Shown in pieces: positions 43,662 to 52,187 of a stretch of 64,000 nt of DNA. The position numbers and the translations under genes are program-made. The number at the start of each line of letters is the position of its first letter. Positions within the stretch are counted from its first letter, which is position 1. A model generated the notes under the pieces. It did not search any database. It had not been told where the DNA came from and saw only the letters and a program-made list of their open reading frames with translations. This stretch comes from JACIYW01 sp014359745 (GTDB lineage: Bacteria; Pseudomonadota; Alphaproteobacteria; Rhodobacterales; Rhodobacteraceae), in NCBI GenBank assembly GCA_050433985.1, contig JBNPWE010000008.1, forward strand, positions 62,001-126,000, read 5' to 3'.

Positions 43662-45073
43662 GCCACTTCTCCCTGCATCGCCATGAGCGCGGCAAGGCCC
43701 GATGCCGCCCTGGCGGGCGAATCATAGACGGGAACCGCCCGTTCCCGCATGGCTTCACCCGATGCGTTGCTGCGCGCCGACCCCGTCCAGACGATCAGAA
43801 TCGGCTTGTCGGTGCCGTCATAGGCCTCGGCCAGCGCCTCGATGAACTGCTGATCCGGCACAAATGTGATAATTGCGATGGCGATATCGACGCGCGGATC
43901 GGCGGTGATGGCCGCAAGGCAGCGCCCCACATAGGTGGGATTCGCCAGAACGACCCCGGTCAGATCAACCGGGTTCTTCACCGAGCCATAGAACGGCACA
44001 TAGCGCGACAGCGCCGTCTGCGTCGCCGCGTCAAGCACCGGCACCTCGAAACCCGCGCCTTCGGCAAGGTCCGTCATCTCGACGCCGAGTCCCCCGGTGA
44101 CAGAGATGATGCCGACCCGGTTGCCGGCCGGGCGCCGCCCCGCGGCGAGGGCCGTCACAGCATCCACAGCGGCCACGGATTCGCGCGCGCGGATGACACC
44201 GGTTTCACGGAAAACCGCGCTGATGACCCGGTCATCGCCGGCCATCGCGCCGGTATGGGACTGGACCGCGCGCGATCCAGCGCGGCTGCGCCCGCCCTTC
44301 ACGACGACGACATGTTTTCCGGCCTGCGTAAGGCGCTGTGCCGCCTCTGCAAAGCGGCGCCCGTCGCGCAATTCCTCGACATAGCAAAGAACCACACGGG
44401 TCTGCGGATCGTTCCCCAGATAGTCCAGCAGATCCGCCGCCGTCAGGTCGGTTTCATTGCCGCTGGAAACGATCGTGTTGATGCCCACGCCGCGGTCGCC
44501 AAGGCGCAATGCCATAAGGCCCGCAAGGGCCCCGGACTGCGAGATCATGGCAACGGGGCCGGGCCGAAGGCCGTTGAACATCGGGCTGAAGGTAAGCTGA
44601 AGATCCGACGCAGGCCGCACGACACCTTCGCAATTCGGCCCGATCAGGCGAAACCGCGCATCCTGCATGATCCGACGCAAACGGGCCTCGTTTTCATGCC
44701 CCTCTTCCCCGGCCTCCGAAAAGCCGGAGGTCACGCCAACAACCACCTTCACATCGAGTTGCTTGCAGGTTTCCAGCGCATCCAGGGCAATATCGACCGG
44801 CGTTGCCAGAACAACCACGTCGATCGGGCCGTCGATTTCCTGCAATGATCGCGCGGCCGCAAGGCCCTCGATCTCGCCGCCCGAAGGGTTCACGGGAATG
44901 ATCCGGCCGCCATAGCCATTGCTCTTGAGCAGGGCGAGCACCGCTTGCCCAAGCTTGCCCTTTGTGCGCGACGCCCCGACGACAGCAATGGTGCGGGGAT
45001 CGAACAAACCATCCAGCGCCTCCGCCACCGAAGGTCGGCGCTCGGACAATCGATTCGTGTTTGGCTCTGCCAT
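43658..45073 (-). CDS. CoA-binding/ligase alpha part of an NDP-forming acyl-CoA ligase
   Basis: A 471-aa protein. The start at 45073 has GGAGGAAAA directly upstream; the frame is open further back without a site. It has the CoA-binding Rossmann domain (RTIAVVGASRTKGKLG), MISQSGALAG, SGNETDLTAADLLDYL, and the phosphohistidine motif QSHTGAMAG with His273. It pairs with the overlapping ATP-grasp gene. It is the first gene of the minus operon and is divergent from the CoA-transferase at 45232. Confidence 0.87.
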   Translation of the reverse strand: MAEPNTNRLSERRPSVAEALDGLFDPRTIAVVGASRTKGKLGQAVLALLKSNGYGGRIIPVNPSGGEIEGLAAARSLQEIDGPIDVVVLATPVDIALDALETCKQLDVKVVVGVTSGFSEAGEEGHENEARLRRIMQDARFRLIGPNCEGVVRPASDLQLTFSPMFNGLRPGPVAMISQSGALAGLMALRLGDRGVGINTIVSSGNETDLTAADLLDYLGNDPQTRVVLCYVEELRDGRRFAEAAQRLTQAGKHVVVVKGGRSRAGSRAVQSHTGAMAGDDRVISAVFRETGVIRARESVAAVDAVTALAAGRRPAGNRVGIISVTGGLGVEMTDLAEGAGFEVPVLDAATQTALSRYVPFYGSVKNPVDLTGVVLANPTYVGRCLAAITADPRVDIAIAIITFVPDQQFIEALAEAYDGTDKPILIVWTGSARSNASGEAMRERAVPVYDSPARAASGLAALMAMQGEVA

Positions 45074-45231
45074 TTTTCCTCCGTCAAGTAAAAATTCTTC
45101 CGCTGGCCCCGGCGATCTAACGGCTGTTCGATTGTGCTCGCAATGGATTTCGCTTCCGCGCAGACTGGCGTCGCCTGCCAGGAAAATTGGGGCTTGACGA
45201 CTGCAAAATGGCAAAAAAGGGAGGTAACCGC

Positions 45232-46446
45232 GTGAGCACGAATGACGGCCCGCTTAGCGATGTCAGAGTGATTGAAATGGGGCATGTGATCGCCGCGCCG
45301 ATGTGCGGCGCGCTGCTCTCCGATTTCGGCGCCGACGTGATCAAGATCGAACAGCCGGGGCAGGGCGATATGCTTCGGGTGCTGAGTGCGCGCGCCAAGG
45401 ATGGGGTGGGTGTCTGGTGGAAAACACTGGCCCGAAACAAGCGGCTGCTCGCGCTGGACTGGAAATCCGACGAAGGCCGCGCCGTTCTGCGCCGTCTGGT
45501 GGAAAACGCCCATGTGCTGATCGAGAATTTCCGTCCCGGCGTGCTCGAACGGGCAGGGCTGGCGCCGGAGGTTCTGCATGAGTGGAACCCGGATCTGGTG
45601 ATCGTGCGGATCTCGGGCTATGGCCAGACCGGGCCGCGCGCGTCCTGGCCGGGGTTCGGCAGGGCTGGCGAAGCCATGAGCGGGCTGGCCCACATCACCG
45701 GCTTTGCCGACAACGCACCGATGCATCCCGGCTTTCCGGCGGCGGATTCGACTACCGGCCTCATGGCGGCCTATGGCGCGATGATGGCACTCCATGCGGT
45801 GCGCAACGGCAGCGCTCGGGGTCAGGTGGTTGATCTGGCCATATTCGAGCCGCTGCTGCGCCTGATCGACTATCACGTTCCGACCCGCACCGGCGCGGGG
45901 TTGCGGGTTGACCGCAACGGGCTTCAGGCACCCAACGCCTACGCCCCGGCGGGGGTGTTCCGCGCCAAGGACGGTAAATGGGTCACCATAAGCGCCGGAA
46001 ACGCGGCGACGGGGCGGCGGCTGCTGGAAGCTGCGGGCGGCGCGGATTGGGCGGCAGAGCCGCAATTCCAGACGCTCGACGGTTTCGCCGAGCATATGGA
46101 TGAAATCGTGAAACGGTTGGGGGCGTTCATCGCGCAGCATGGGGCACAGGAGGCGATTGACATCTTCCGCGCGCATGATGCGGTGGCGGCGATGGTCTAC
46201 GACGTCGATGACATCCTCGCAGACCCCCAGATCGCCGCGCGGGGCGACATCGTGGGGGTGGAGGGCGACGAAACCAAGGTCGTCGGCCCGGTTCCCAAGC
46301 TTGACAAGACGCCCGGACGCCTGCGCTGGCTTGGCCGCAGCGAACTGGGCGCGGACAGCCGCACGGTGCTGGAGGAATTCGGATACGATGCCGCTCAGAT
46401 CGACGATCTTGTTGGCAAAGGCACGGTAGGTGAACCGGGCCGCTGA
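45232..46446 (+). CDS. Class III (CaiB/BaiF) CoA-transferase
   Basis: A 404-aa protein starting at GTG behind GGGAGGT; ATG 45208 is the alternative. The family stretches are VRVIEMGHVIAAPMCG and ENFRPGVLERAG, with Asp172 in PAADSTTG at the catalytic aspartate position. It has no racemase-type GHD motif. It is the first gene of a plus operon with an ACAD and a fused acyl-CoA ligase, so the module has two ways to make the CoA ester. Confidence 0.83.
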   Translation: MSTNDGPLSDVRVIEMGHVIAAPMCGALLSDFGADVIKIEQPGQGDMLRVLSARAKDGVGVWWKTLARNKRLLALDWKSDEGRAVLRRLVENAHVLIENFRPGVLERAGLAPEVLHEWNPDLVIVRISGYGQTGPRASWPGFGRAGEAMSGLAHITGFADNAPMHPGFPAADSTTGLMAAYGAMMALHAVRNGSARGQVVDLAIFEPLLRLIDYHVPTRTGAGLRVDRNGLQAPNAYAPAGVFRAKDGKWVTISAGNAATGRRLLEAAGGADWAAEPQFQTLDGFAEHMDEIVKRLGAFIAQHGAQEAIDIFRAHDAVAAMVYDVDDILADPQIAARGDIVGVEGDETKVVGPVPKLDKTPGRLRWLGRSELGADSRTVLEEFGYDAAQIDDLVGKGTVGEPGR

Positions 46447-46476
46447 TCCGGGCTTGCGATAATCGAGGAGGAAAAC

Positions 46477-47643
46477 ATGACCTATCAGATGACACCAGAG
46501 CAACAGGATATCCGCGAGGCAATCCTTCGGATATGTGCCGAGTTCGACGATGAATTCTGGCTGAAACGGGATCGCGAAGGCGGCTTCCCGCACGAGCTGC
46601 ACCAGAAACTTGCCCGTGACGGCTGGCTGGGTATCGCCATCCCCGAGGAATATGGCGGCGCCGGTCTTGGCATCGTCGATGCCGCTATCATGATGCAGGC
46701 CATCGCGGAATCCGGTGGCGGTAACAGCGCGGCCTCGGCCGTGCACATGAACATCTTCGGCCTGAACCCGGTCGTCAAATTCGGAACCCACGACCAGAAG
46801 AAAAAGTATCTACCGCCGCTGGTGGCGGGCGAACAGCGCGCCTGTTTCGGCGTGACCGAACCGACCACCGGCCTCGACACCACCAAGCTCAAGACCCGCG
46901 CCGTGCGTCAGGGCGACCGCTATGTGGTGCATGGTCAGAAGGTCTGGATCTCGACGGCCCAGGTGGCCGACAAGATCCTGCTTCTGGCGCGCACGACCCC
47001 GCTGGAGGAGGTCAAAAAACCGACCGAGGGGCTGAGCCTGTTCTACACCGATCTTGACCGCACATTCGTCACGGTTCGGGAAATAGAGAAGATGGGCCGG
47101 AAATGTGTCGATTCGAACGAGCTGTTCATCGACGGGCTTCCCATTCCCGCCGAGGATCTGATCGGCGAGGAAGGTCAGGGATTCCGGCAGATCCTTCACG
47201 GGCTGAACCCCGAAAGGGTGCTGGTCGCCGCCGAGGCCGTCGGCATCGGCCGCAACGCGCTGCGGCGCGCGGCGAAATACGCCAACGAGCGGGTCGTCTT
47301 CGGGCGACCGATCGGCCAGAATCAGGGCGTCCAGCACCCCCTGGCCGCCTGTTGGGCAGAGCTGGAGGCCGCCAACCTGATGGCCATGAACGCCGGCGCG
47401 CTTTATGACGCGGGCAAGCCCTGCGGCAACGAGGCCAACGCCGGCAAGTATCTCGCCGGTGAAGCGGCGGTCAAGGCGACGCAGACCGCGCAGCTTACCT
47501 TTGGCGGCTTCGGATATGCCAAGGAATACCATGTCGAGCGCCTCGTGCGGGAAGCCATCCTGTTCCGCATCGCGCCGGTGACGCCGCAACTGGTTCTTTC
47601 CTTCATCGCCGAGCACGCGCTCGGCCTGCCGAAGTCCTATTAA
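46477..47643 (+). CDS. Acyl-CoA dehydrogenase
   Basis: A 388-aa ACAD with GAGGAGG before the ATG. IPEEYGGAGLG, VTEPTTGLDTTKLKT and the Glu in LNPERVLVA are visible. The flavin loop has TTGLDT in place of the common GAGSD. The C-terminus lacks the QIQR motif and ends in LSFIAEHALGLP, as in one ACAD branch. It lies between the CoA-transferase and the fused NDP-forming ligase. Confidence 0.85.
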   Translation: MTYQMTPEQQDIREAILRICAEFDDEFWLKRDREGGFPHELHQKLARDGWLGIAIPEEYGGAGLGIVDAAIMMQAIAESGGGNSAASAVHMNIFGLNPVVKFGTHDQKKKYLPPLVAGEQRACFGVTEPTTGLDTTKLKTRAVRQGDRYVVHGQKVWISTAQVADKILLLARTTPLEEVKKPTEGLSLFYTDLDRTFVTVREIEKMGRKCVDSNELFIDGLPIPAEDLIGEEGQGFRQILHGLNPERVLVAAEAVGIGRNALRRAAKYANERVVFGRPIGQNQGVQHPLAACWAELEAANLMAMNAGALYDAGKPCGNEANAGKYLAGEAAVKATQTAQLTFGGFGYAKEYHVERLVREAILFRIAPVTPQLVLSFIAEHALGLPKSY

Positions 47644-47666
47644 TCCCACGTTCAAAAGGAAGACCC

Positions 47667-49781
47667 ATGCGAATCCATGGAATGGATGCCATTTTCAACC
47701 CGCGTTCTGTTGCCGTGATCGGTGCCTCAAGCGATTCCAAGCGCATCGGTGGACGGCCGGTGGATTTTCTCAAGAGGCACGGGTTTGCAGGCCCGATTCT
47801 GCCCATCAACCCGAAATCGGCCGAGGTGCAGGGCCTGCCCGCCTATCCGTCGCTCGCAGCGGCCCCTTTGGTTCCGGATCTGGCCGTGATCGCTCTGCCT
47901 GCCCCCCTGGCCGTCAAGGCGGTCGAGGAATGCGCCGCCCGTGGCGTGGGCGGGGCGGTGATCTTCAGCTCCGGTTTCTCCGAGGTTGGTGCCGAAGGCG
48001 CGGCGCTTCAGGCGCGCATGGTCGATATCGCGCGCGAAGGGGGGATGCGGCTGGTCGGTCCGAACTGCCTTGGCATCGCCAATGTCCGCCACAACCTTTA
48101 CGCAACCTTCACACCGGGGGTAGAGACGCATCTGCCCCGGCCCGGCGGCGTGTCGATCGTCAGCCAGAGCGGCGCGTTCGGGTCGTATTGCATGACGCTG
48201 GTGCGGATGCGCGGCCTGGGTGTCAACATCTGGGCGACGACGGGCAATTCCTGCGATGTCGATTTCGCCGATGCCGTGGCCTATTGCGCCGAGGATGACG
48301 ATACCAAGGTGATCATGGGCTATCTCGAAGGCGCGACGGATCGTGACCGCCTGGTCGAGGCGCTGGAGCTTGCGCGCGCAAAGTCCAAGCCGGTGATCAT
48401 GATGAAGGTCGGGCGCAGTGCGGTTGGTGCCGAGGCGGCACAGTCGCACACGGCGTCCCTGGCGGGTGCCGATGCCATCTATGATGCGGCCTTTCGTCAA
48501 TACGGCGTTTACCGCGCCCGTTCCGTCGATGAGATGTTCGATGTCACCTATGCCTGTTCGGAATCCAGTTCGCTGATGAATGGCGACAGGCTGGGCCTGG
48601 TCACCGTATCGGGCGGCGTCGGCGTGCTGATGGCCGATGAGGCCGAGGATTGTGGCCTTGATGTGCCGGCCCTTCCGGATCATGCACAGAAAAAGCTCAA
48701 GGAAGTGCTGCCCTTCGCGGGCGTACGAAACCCGGTGGACGTGACGGCGCAACTTGTGAACCAGATCGACCTGCTTGAAACCAACATGGATGTGTTGTTT
48801 GGCGACGGCGATATCGATGCCGCCATCATCTTCATGTCCACGGTTGGCCTCGTCGCGGACATGAACGAGGCGATTCGGGCCATTCTGGAAAGAACCCGTG
48901 TGAAATACCCCGGCAAACCCCTGCTGTTCTGCTCGCTGACCGAGCCAGAGGGGCGCGCCGCCTACGAACGCGCGGGGTTCATCGTCTTCGAAGAGCCAAC
49001 GCGCGCGGTGCGTGCGATCGCGGGGCTACGGTATTTCGCCCGCTCCTTCGCGCGCGCGGGTGAAGCCGATCCCGTCCCCGAACTGTCGGGTCTGTCGCCC
49101 TTGCCCGAGGGCATGGTGAACGAGATCGAGGCAAAGGCACTGCTTGCCGAAGCTGGCATCGGGATCGTGCGCGAAACCCTTGCCGCCACCCCAAAGGCGG
49201 CGGCCATCGCTGCCGACGCCATGGGCTATCCGGTCGTGCTGAAAATCGCGTCGCCCGACATTCTGCACAAATCCGATATCGGCGGCGTCGCGCTGAACCT
49301 GCGCTCGGCCGAAGAGGTTCGCGCGGCTGGAGAGCGTATCCTGAAAGCGGCAGCCGAAAAGATGCCGGATGCCCGACTCGACGGTCTGGTCGTGGCCGAA
49401 CAGGCCGCGCCCGGTCTGGAGGCGATTCTGGGCGTGACCCAGGATCCGGCATTCGGCCCGGTGGTCATGTTCGGCCTGGGCGGGGTGCTGGTCGAGGCCC
49501 TGGGCGACGTGTCCTTCCGGGTCGCGCCTTTCGGGCCCGCCGAAGCCCGCCGCATGATCGACGAGATCAGGGGCCGGAAACTTCTCGATACGTTCCGGGG
49601 CGCGCCTGCCCGCGATATCGACGCCCTCGCCAAGGCACTTGCGCGCCTGTCGGCCTTTGCGGCCCATCACGGGGCAGCGCTCGATTCCATCGATATCAAC
49701 CCGTTGATCGTCGGCGCCCGCGGGCAGGGCGCCGTGGCTGCTGACGGCGTGATCATCCCGGCCCGGCGGCGACGCGACTGA
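47667..49781 (+). CDS. Fused acyl-CoA synthetase, NDP-forming
   Basis: A 704-aa protein joining the CoA-binding Rossmann domain (residues 1-130), the ligase-CoA domain with AQSHTASLAG (His261 as phosphohistidine) and, from about residue 480, the ATP-grasp domain with GYPVVLKIASPDILHKSD and SIDINPLIV. It would make acyl-CoA from acid, ATP and CoA with ADP release. The order CoA-binding, ligase, ATP-grasp is typical of acetate-CoA ligase (ADP-forming) fusions; the acyl substrate is unknown. Confidence 0.9.
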   Translation: MRIHGMDAIFNPRSVAVIGASSDSKRIGGRPVDFLKRHGFAGPILPINPKSAEVQGLPAYPSLAAAPLVPDLAVIALPAPLAVKAVEECAARGVGGAVIFSSGFSEVGAEGAALQARMVDIAREGGMRLVGPNCLGIANVRHNLYATFTPGVETHLPRPGGVSIVSQSGAFGSYCMTLVRMRGLGVNIWATTGNSCDVDFADAVAYCAEDDDTKVIMGYLEGATDRDRLVEALELARAKSKPVIMMKVGRSAVGAEAAQSHTASLAGADAIYDAAFRQYGVYRARSVDEMFDVTYACSESSSLMNGDRLGLVTVSGGVGVLMADEAEDCGLDVPALPDHAQKKLKEVLPFAGVRNPVDVTAQLVNQIDLLETNMDVLFGDGDIDAAIIFMSTVGLVADMNEAIRAILERTRVKYPGKPLLFCSLTEPEGRAAYERAGFIVFEEPTRAVRAIAGLRYFARSFARAGEADPVPELSGLSPLPEGMVNEIEAKALLAEAGIGIVRETLAATPKAAAIAADAMGYPVVLKIASPDILHKSDIGGVALNLRSAEEVRAAGERILKAAAEKMPDARLDGLVVAEQAAPGLEAILGVTQDPAFGPVVMFGLGGVLVEALGDVSFRVAPFGPAEARRMIDEIRGRKLLDTFRGAPARDIDALAKALARLSAFAAHHGAALDSIDINPLIVGARGQGAVAADGVIIPARRRRD

Positions 49782-49847
49782 AAGCCCGATATCACACTCT
49801 CACGTCCCATGGCCCCGTTCGGCGCACGATCTGCCGATAACGAACCA

Positions 49848-49887
49848 TTGACAGGATTTGTATGGGCGCGCATTCTTTTTCGAATGC
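49848..49887 (+). promoter_or_regulatory. Putative promoter and inverted repeat before the second IclR gene
   Basis: TTGACA at 49848-49853 is followed, with 17-base spacing, by a weak -10 (CATTCT). The inverted repeat GCATTC-N6-GAATGC at 49870-49887 overlaps that -10 and ends 29 bases before the ATG at 49917. This is a good place for autoregulation by the IclR protein. Confidence 0.45.
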
Positions 49888-49916
49888 CGTTCATATAAGT
49901 GCACGCAGGGGGGATT

Positions 49917-50744
49917 ATGGAAGACGCGTATCAGACTTCGATCAATGGGGGCGGGGACCACATCGTAAAATCGGTCGCCCGAACCTGTCAAACACTGGTC
50001 TATTTCGACGAGGTGCGCCGACCGCTATCGGTCGTGGAAGTATCCCGGAAACTGGGTTACCCGCAGTCGAGCACCTCGGCGCTGCTCAAGAGCATGGTAA
50101 AGCTTGGTTTCCTGACGCACGATGCCCAAAGGAAGAACTATTTTCCCACCGAACGTGTCCCGCTTCTGGGGTCCTGGATGAACCCCGATCTGTTCGGCGA
50201 AGGCATTATCCAGCGGCTGCTCAAGGCGATTTTCCAACGCACACAGCATGTGGTCGTCCTGGCGACAAAGACCGGTGACGAGGCCGAGTATGTGCAGGTC
50301 ATCCGTCCGAAGAAATCGCCGATCCACCACATTTCACTTGGCACCCGGCGACCACTGGGGAACTCGGGCGTGGGGCGGGTTCTGATGAGCCGCTTCAGCG
50401 ACGAAGAAGTGTGCCGCCTGTTCCGCAAGATCAATGCCTATCGCGCGCCCGACACCCCGGCAGTGGACGTGAAGGCCTTCACCGCCTCCCTGGCCGAGAC
50501 CCGTGCCAAGGGCTACTATGTTTCGACAGATCAGGTCGTGAAAGGTGCCGGCCTGATCTCCATGCCTTTTCCAAGTCACCTGAACTCACGGCTTTTTGCC
50601 GTCGGGGTCGGCGCCCCAACGGATGTCATCCTGCAATCCGAGAACGAGATTGTCAGGATCATGCGTGAAGAAATTGTTCACAACCTGGGCCAAAGCGGGC
50701 GTCGGCCTAAACCGTACGCGTTGGCAGCGCAAACCGCCGTCTGA
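49917..50744 (+). CDS. IclR-family transcriptional regulator (copy 2)
   Basis: A 275-aa protein; ATG 49917 follows AGGGGGG. The winged helix spans about residues 15-80 (LSVVEVSRKLGYPQSSTSAL), then the effector domain with LGTRRPLGNSGVGRVLM. It differs clearly from the regulator at 28183. It follows the fused ligase gene but has its own promoter-like region. Probable controller of the 45232-49781 module. Confidence 0.87.
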   Translation: MEDAYQTSINGGGDHIVKSVARTCQTLVYFDEVRRPLSVVEVSRKLGYPQSSTSALLKSMVKLGFLTHDAQRKNYFPTERVPLLGSWMNPDLFGEGIIQRLLKAIFQRTQHVVVLATKTGDEAEYVQVIRPKKSPIHHISLGTRRPLGNSGVGRVLMSRFSDEEVCRLFRKINAYRAPDTPAVDVKAFTASLAETRAKGYYVSTDQVVKGAGLISMPFPSHLNSRLFAVGVGAPTDVILQSENEIVRIMREEIVHNLGQSGRRPKPYALAAQTAV

Positions 50745-51304
50745 TCCAGCCGCTGGGGCCTGATCCAAAACCATCCATCGATGAGAACGGTGGCGCAAGC
50801 TCAGACCACGGCAGCGCCGCCGTGCTGGCGGGGTAAAAGCCGTCCCTTTCTTTCTTGCCCTCTTGTTTCGGCAGGCAGGGCGAGGCGATTTACACCGTGG
50901 AACTTTACAGGACGGTTCATCCCGCTGGCGCATCCGCCGGGGCAATCGCGGCCTCTGACACCACGCCGTGGGGCACTACCCATGAGCGCAGAAGAAACGC
51001 CCTTTCGCTTCATCTTGGCAAAAATACGCATTTCCAGCGCCCGCCATGCGCCCGCCATGCGCGCGCCCGCCAAGGGCCAGTCAAGGGCTAGCCAAGGGCC
51101 AGTCATGGGGATCAATCCGACTGACCGAAATCCGCTCTGGCAACATCCTGTAAGCCTGGAAAGGAAAAACAATGCCCGCCGAAGCCAGGGCCGATAGCGT
51201 CGCCGCCTCCGATCCGATGCATTCCGGCGTCACGCTGCGGCCATGGCTGTTGAACGAAGGGGCGTTCAGCCTGACGATGACCTGTTCCAACCGCAAGATC
51301 GCGG
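50745..51304. other. 560-base gap with tandem repeats and no firm gene
   Basis: The gap lies between convergent ends of the IclR and LivF-type genes. It contains two adjacent 11-base tandem arrays (51038-51103). A plus-strand reading frame from ATG 51172, with GGAAAGGAAAAAC before it, looks coding for about 45 residues (LRPWLLNEGAFSLT) and then runs antisense into the ABC gene. It may be the remnant of a gene cut by rearrangement; I do not recognise it with confidence. No terminator hairpin with a T-run is visible. Confidence 0.5.
51038..51103. repeat. Two adjacent 11-base tandem arrays
   Basis: GCGCCCGCCAT occurs twice head-to-tail from 51038 to 51059, and a partial copy follows. Then AAGGGCCAGTC occurs at 51071 and 51093 with a variant, AAGGGCTAGCC, between them. 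Both arrays have the same period, close to one DNA helical turn. Confidence 0.85.
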
Positions 51305-52129
51305 TCAGCTTAGCCAGCGCTTGCGGCGGCGGTAACTGCGCACATCCCGAAAACTCTTGCGGCCCTCTTCCGACACACCCAGATAGAATTCCTTCACATC
51401 CGGGTTTTCTCGCAAATCCGCCGCCGGGCCATCCATCACCACCCGCCCCGATTCCAGAATATAGCCGTAATGCGCAAAGCGCAGCGCCACATTGGTGTTC
51501 TGTTCAGCCAGAAGAAATGTCGCGCCCTCCTCTTCGTTGAGGGTCTTCACGATGGTGAAAATCTCTTCGACCAGTTGCGGCGCCAAGCCCATGCTTGGCT
51601 CATCCAGCAAAATCGTCTCGGGGCGCGACATCAGCGCGCGGCCAATCGCCACCATCTGCTGTTCCCCCCCCGACGTATACCCCGCCTGGCTTTTGCGCCG
51701 CTCCCGCAGACGCGGAAAATACTGATAGACCTTTTCCAGATCCGCGCTGATCGCGCCCTTGCCATCGGTGCGGGCATAGGCGCCGGTCATCAGATTGTCC
51801 TCGACGGTCAGATGCTCAAAGCAATGCCGCCCCTCCATCACCTGAATAACCCCCATTTTCACCAGATCCGACGGGCTCAGATCCTGCACCCGTTCGCCGC
51901 GATACAGGATGCTGCCCTTGGTCACCGCGCCGCGTTCGGAATGCAACAGGTTGGATATGGCCTTGAGCGTGGTGGTCTTGCCCGCGCCATTGCCGCCCAG
52001 AAGCGCGGTAATCCCGCCCTTGGGCACATTCAGCGACACACCCTTGAGCACAAGAATGACGTGATTATAGATAACCTCGATATTGTTGACCTCTAGCAGG
52101 GCCTGTTCGGTCTTTCCGGCGTCCAGCAT
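51305..52129 (-). CDS. Branched-chain-amino-acid-type ABC transporter ATPase (LivF-like)
   Basis: A 274-aa ATPase. The start MLDAGKTEQ at 52129 is used, because the longer frame runs into the receptor gene. Walker A GGNGAGKTT is at residues 45-53, the signature is TSGGEQQM, and Walker B is TILLDEPSMGLAPQ. It carries a basic tail (RRRKRWLS) not usual in LivF. It is last in the five-gene transport operon. The system probably imports an acid activated by the synthetase at the operon head. Confidence 0.9.
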   Translation of the reverse strand: MLDAGKTEQALLEVNNIEVIYNHVILVLKGVSLNVPKGGITALLGGNGAGKTTTLKAISNLLHSERGAVTKGSILYRGERVQDLSPSDLVKMGVIQVMEGRHCFEHLTVEDNLMTGAYARTDGKGAISADLEKVYQYFPRLRERRKSQAGYTSGGEQQMVAIGRALMSRPETILLDEPSMGLAPQLVEEIFTIVKTLNEEEGATFLLAEQNTNVALRFAHYGYILESGRVVMDGPAADLRENPDVKEFYLGVSEEGRKSFRDVRSYRRRKRWLS

Positions 52130-52187
52130 GGCGTCACTCTCTTGGGGCAGGTGCACCGGCCGTTTCCGGCCGGTGCGGGATTTCGGA

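Noticed and set aside
44890..46791. 633-codon minus-strand frame
   Set aside because: It crosses the divergent promoter region and lies antisense to the CoA-transferase; shadow composition.
51172..51540. 122-codon plus-strand frame near the liv operon
   Set aside because: Only the first 45 or so codons look coding; the rest is antisense to the LivF-like gene, so it is not annotated as an intact gene.
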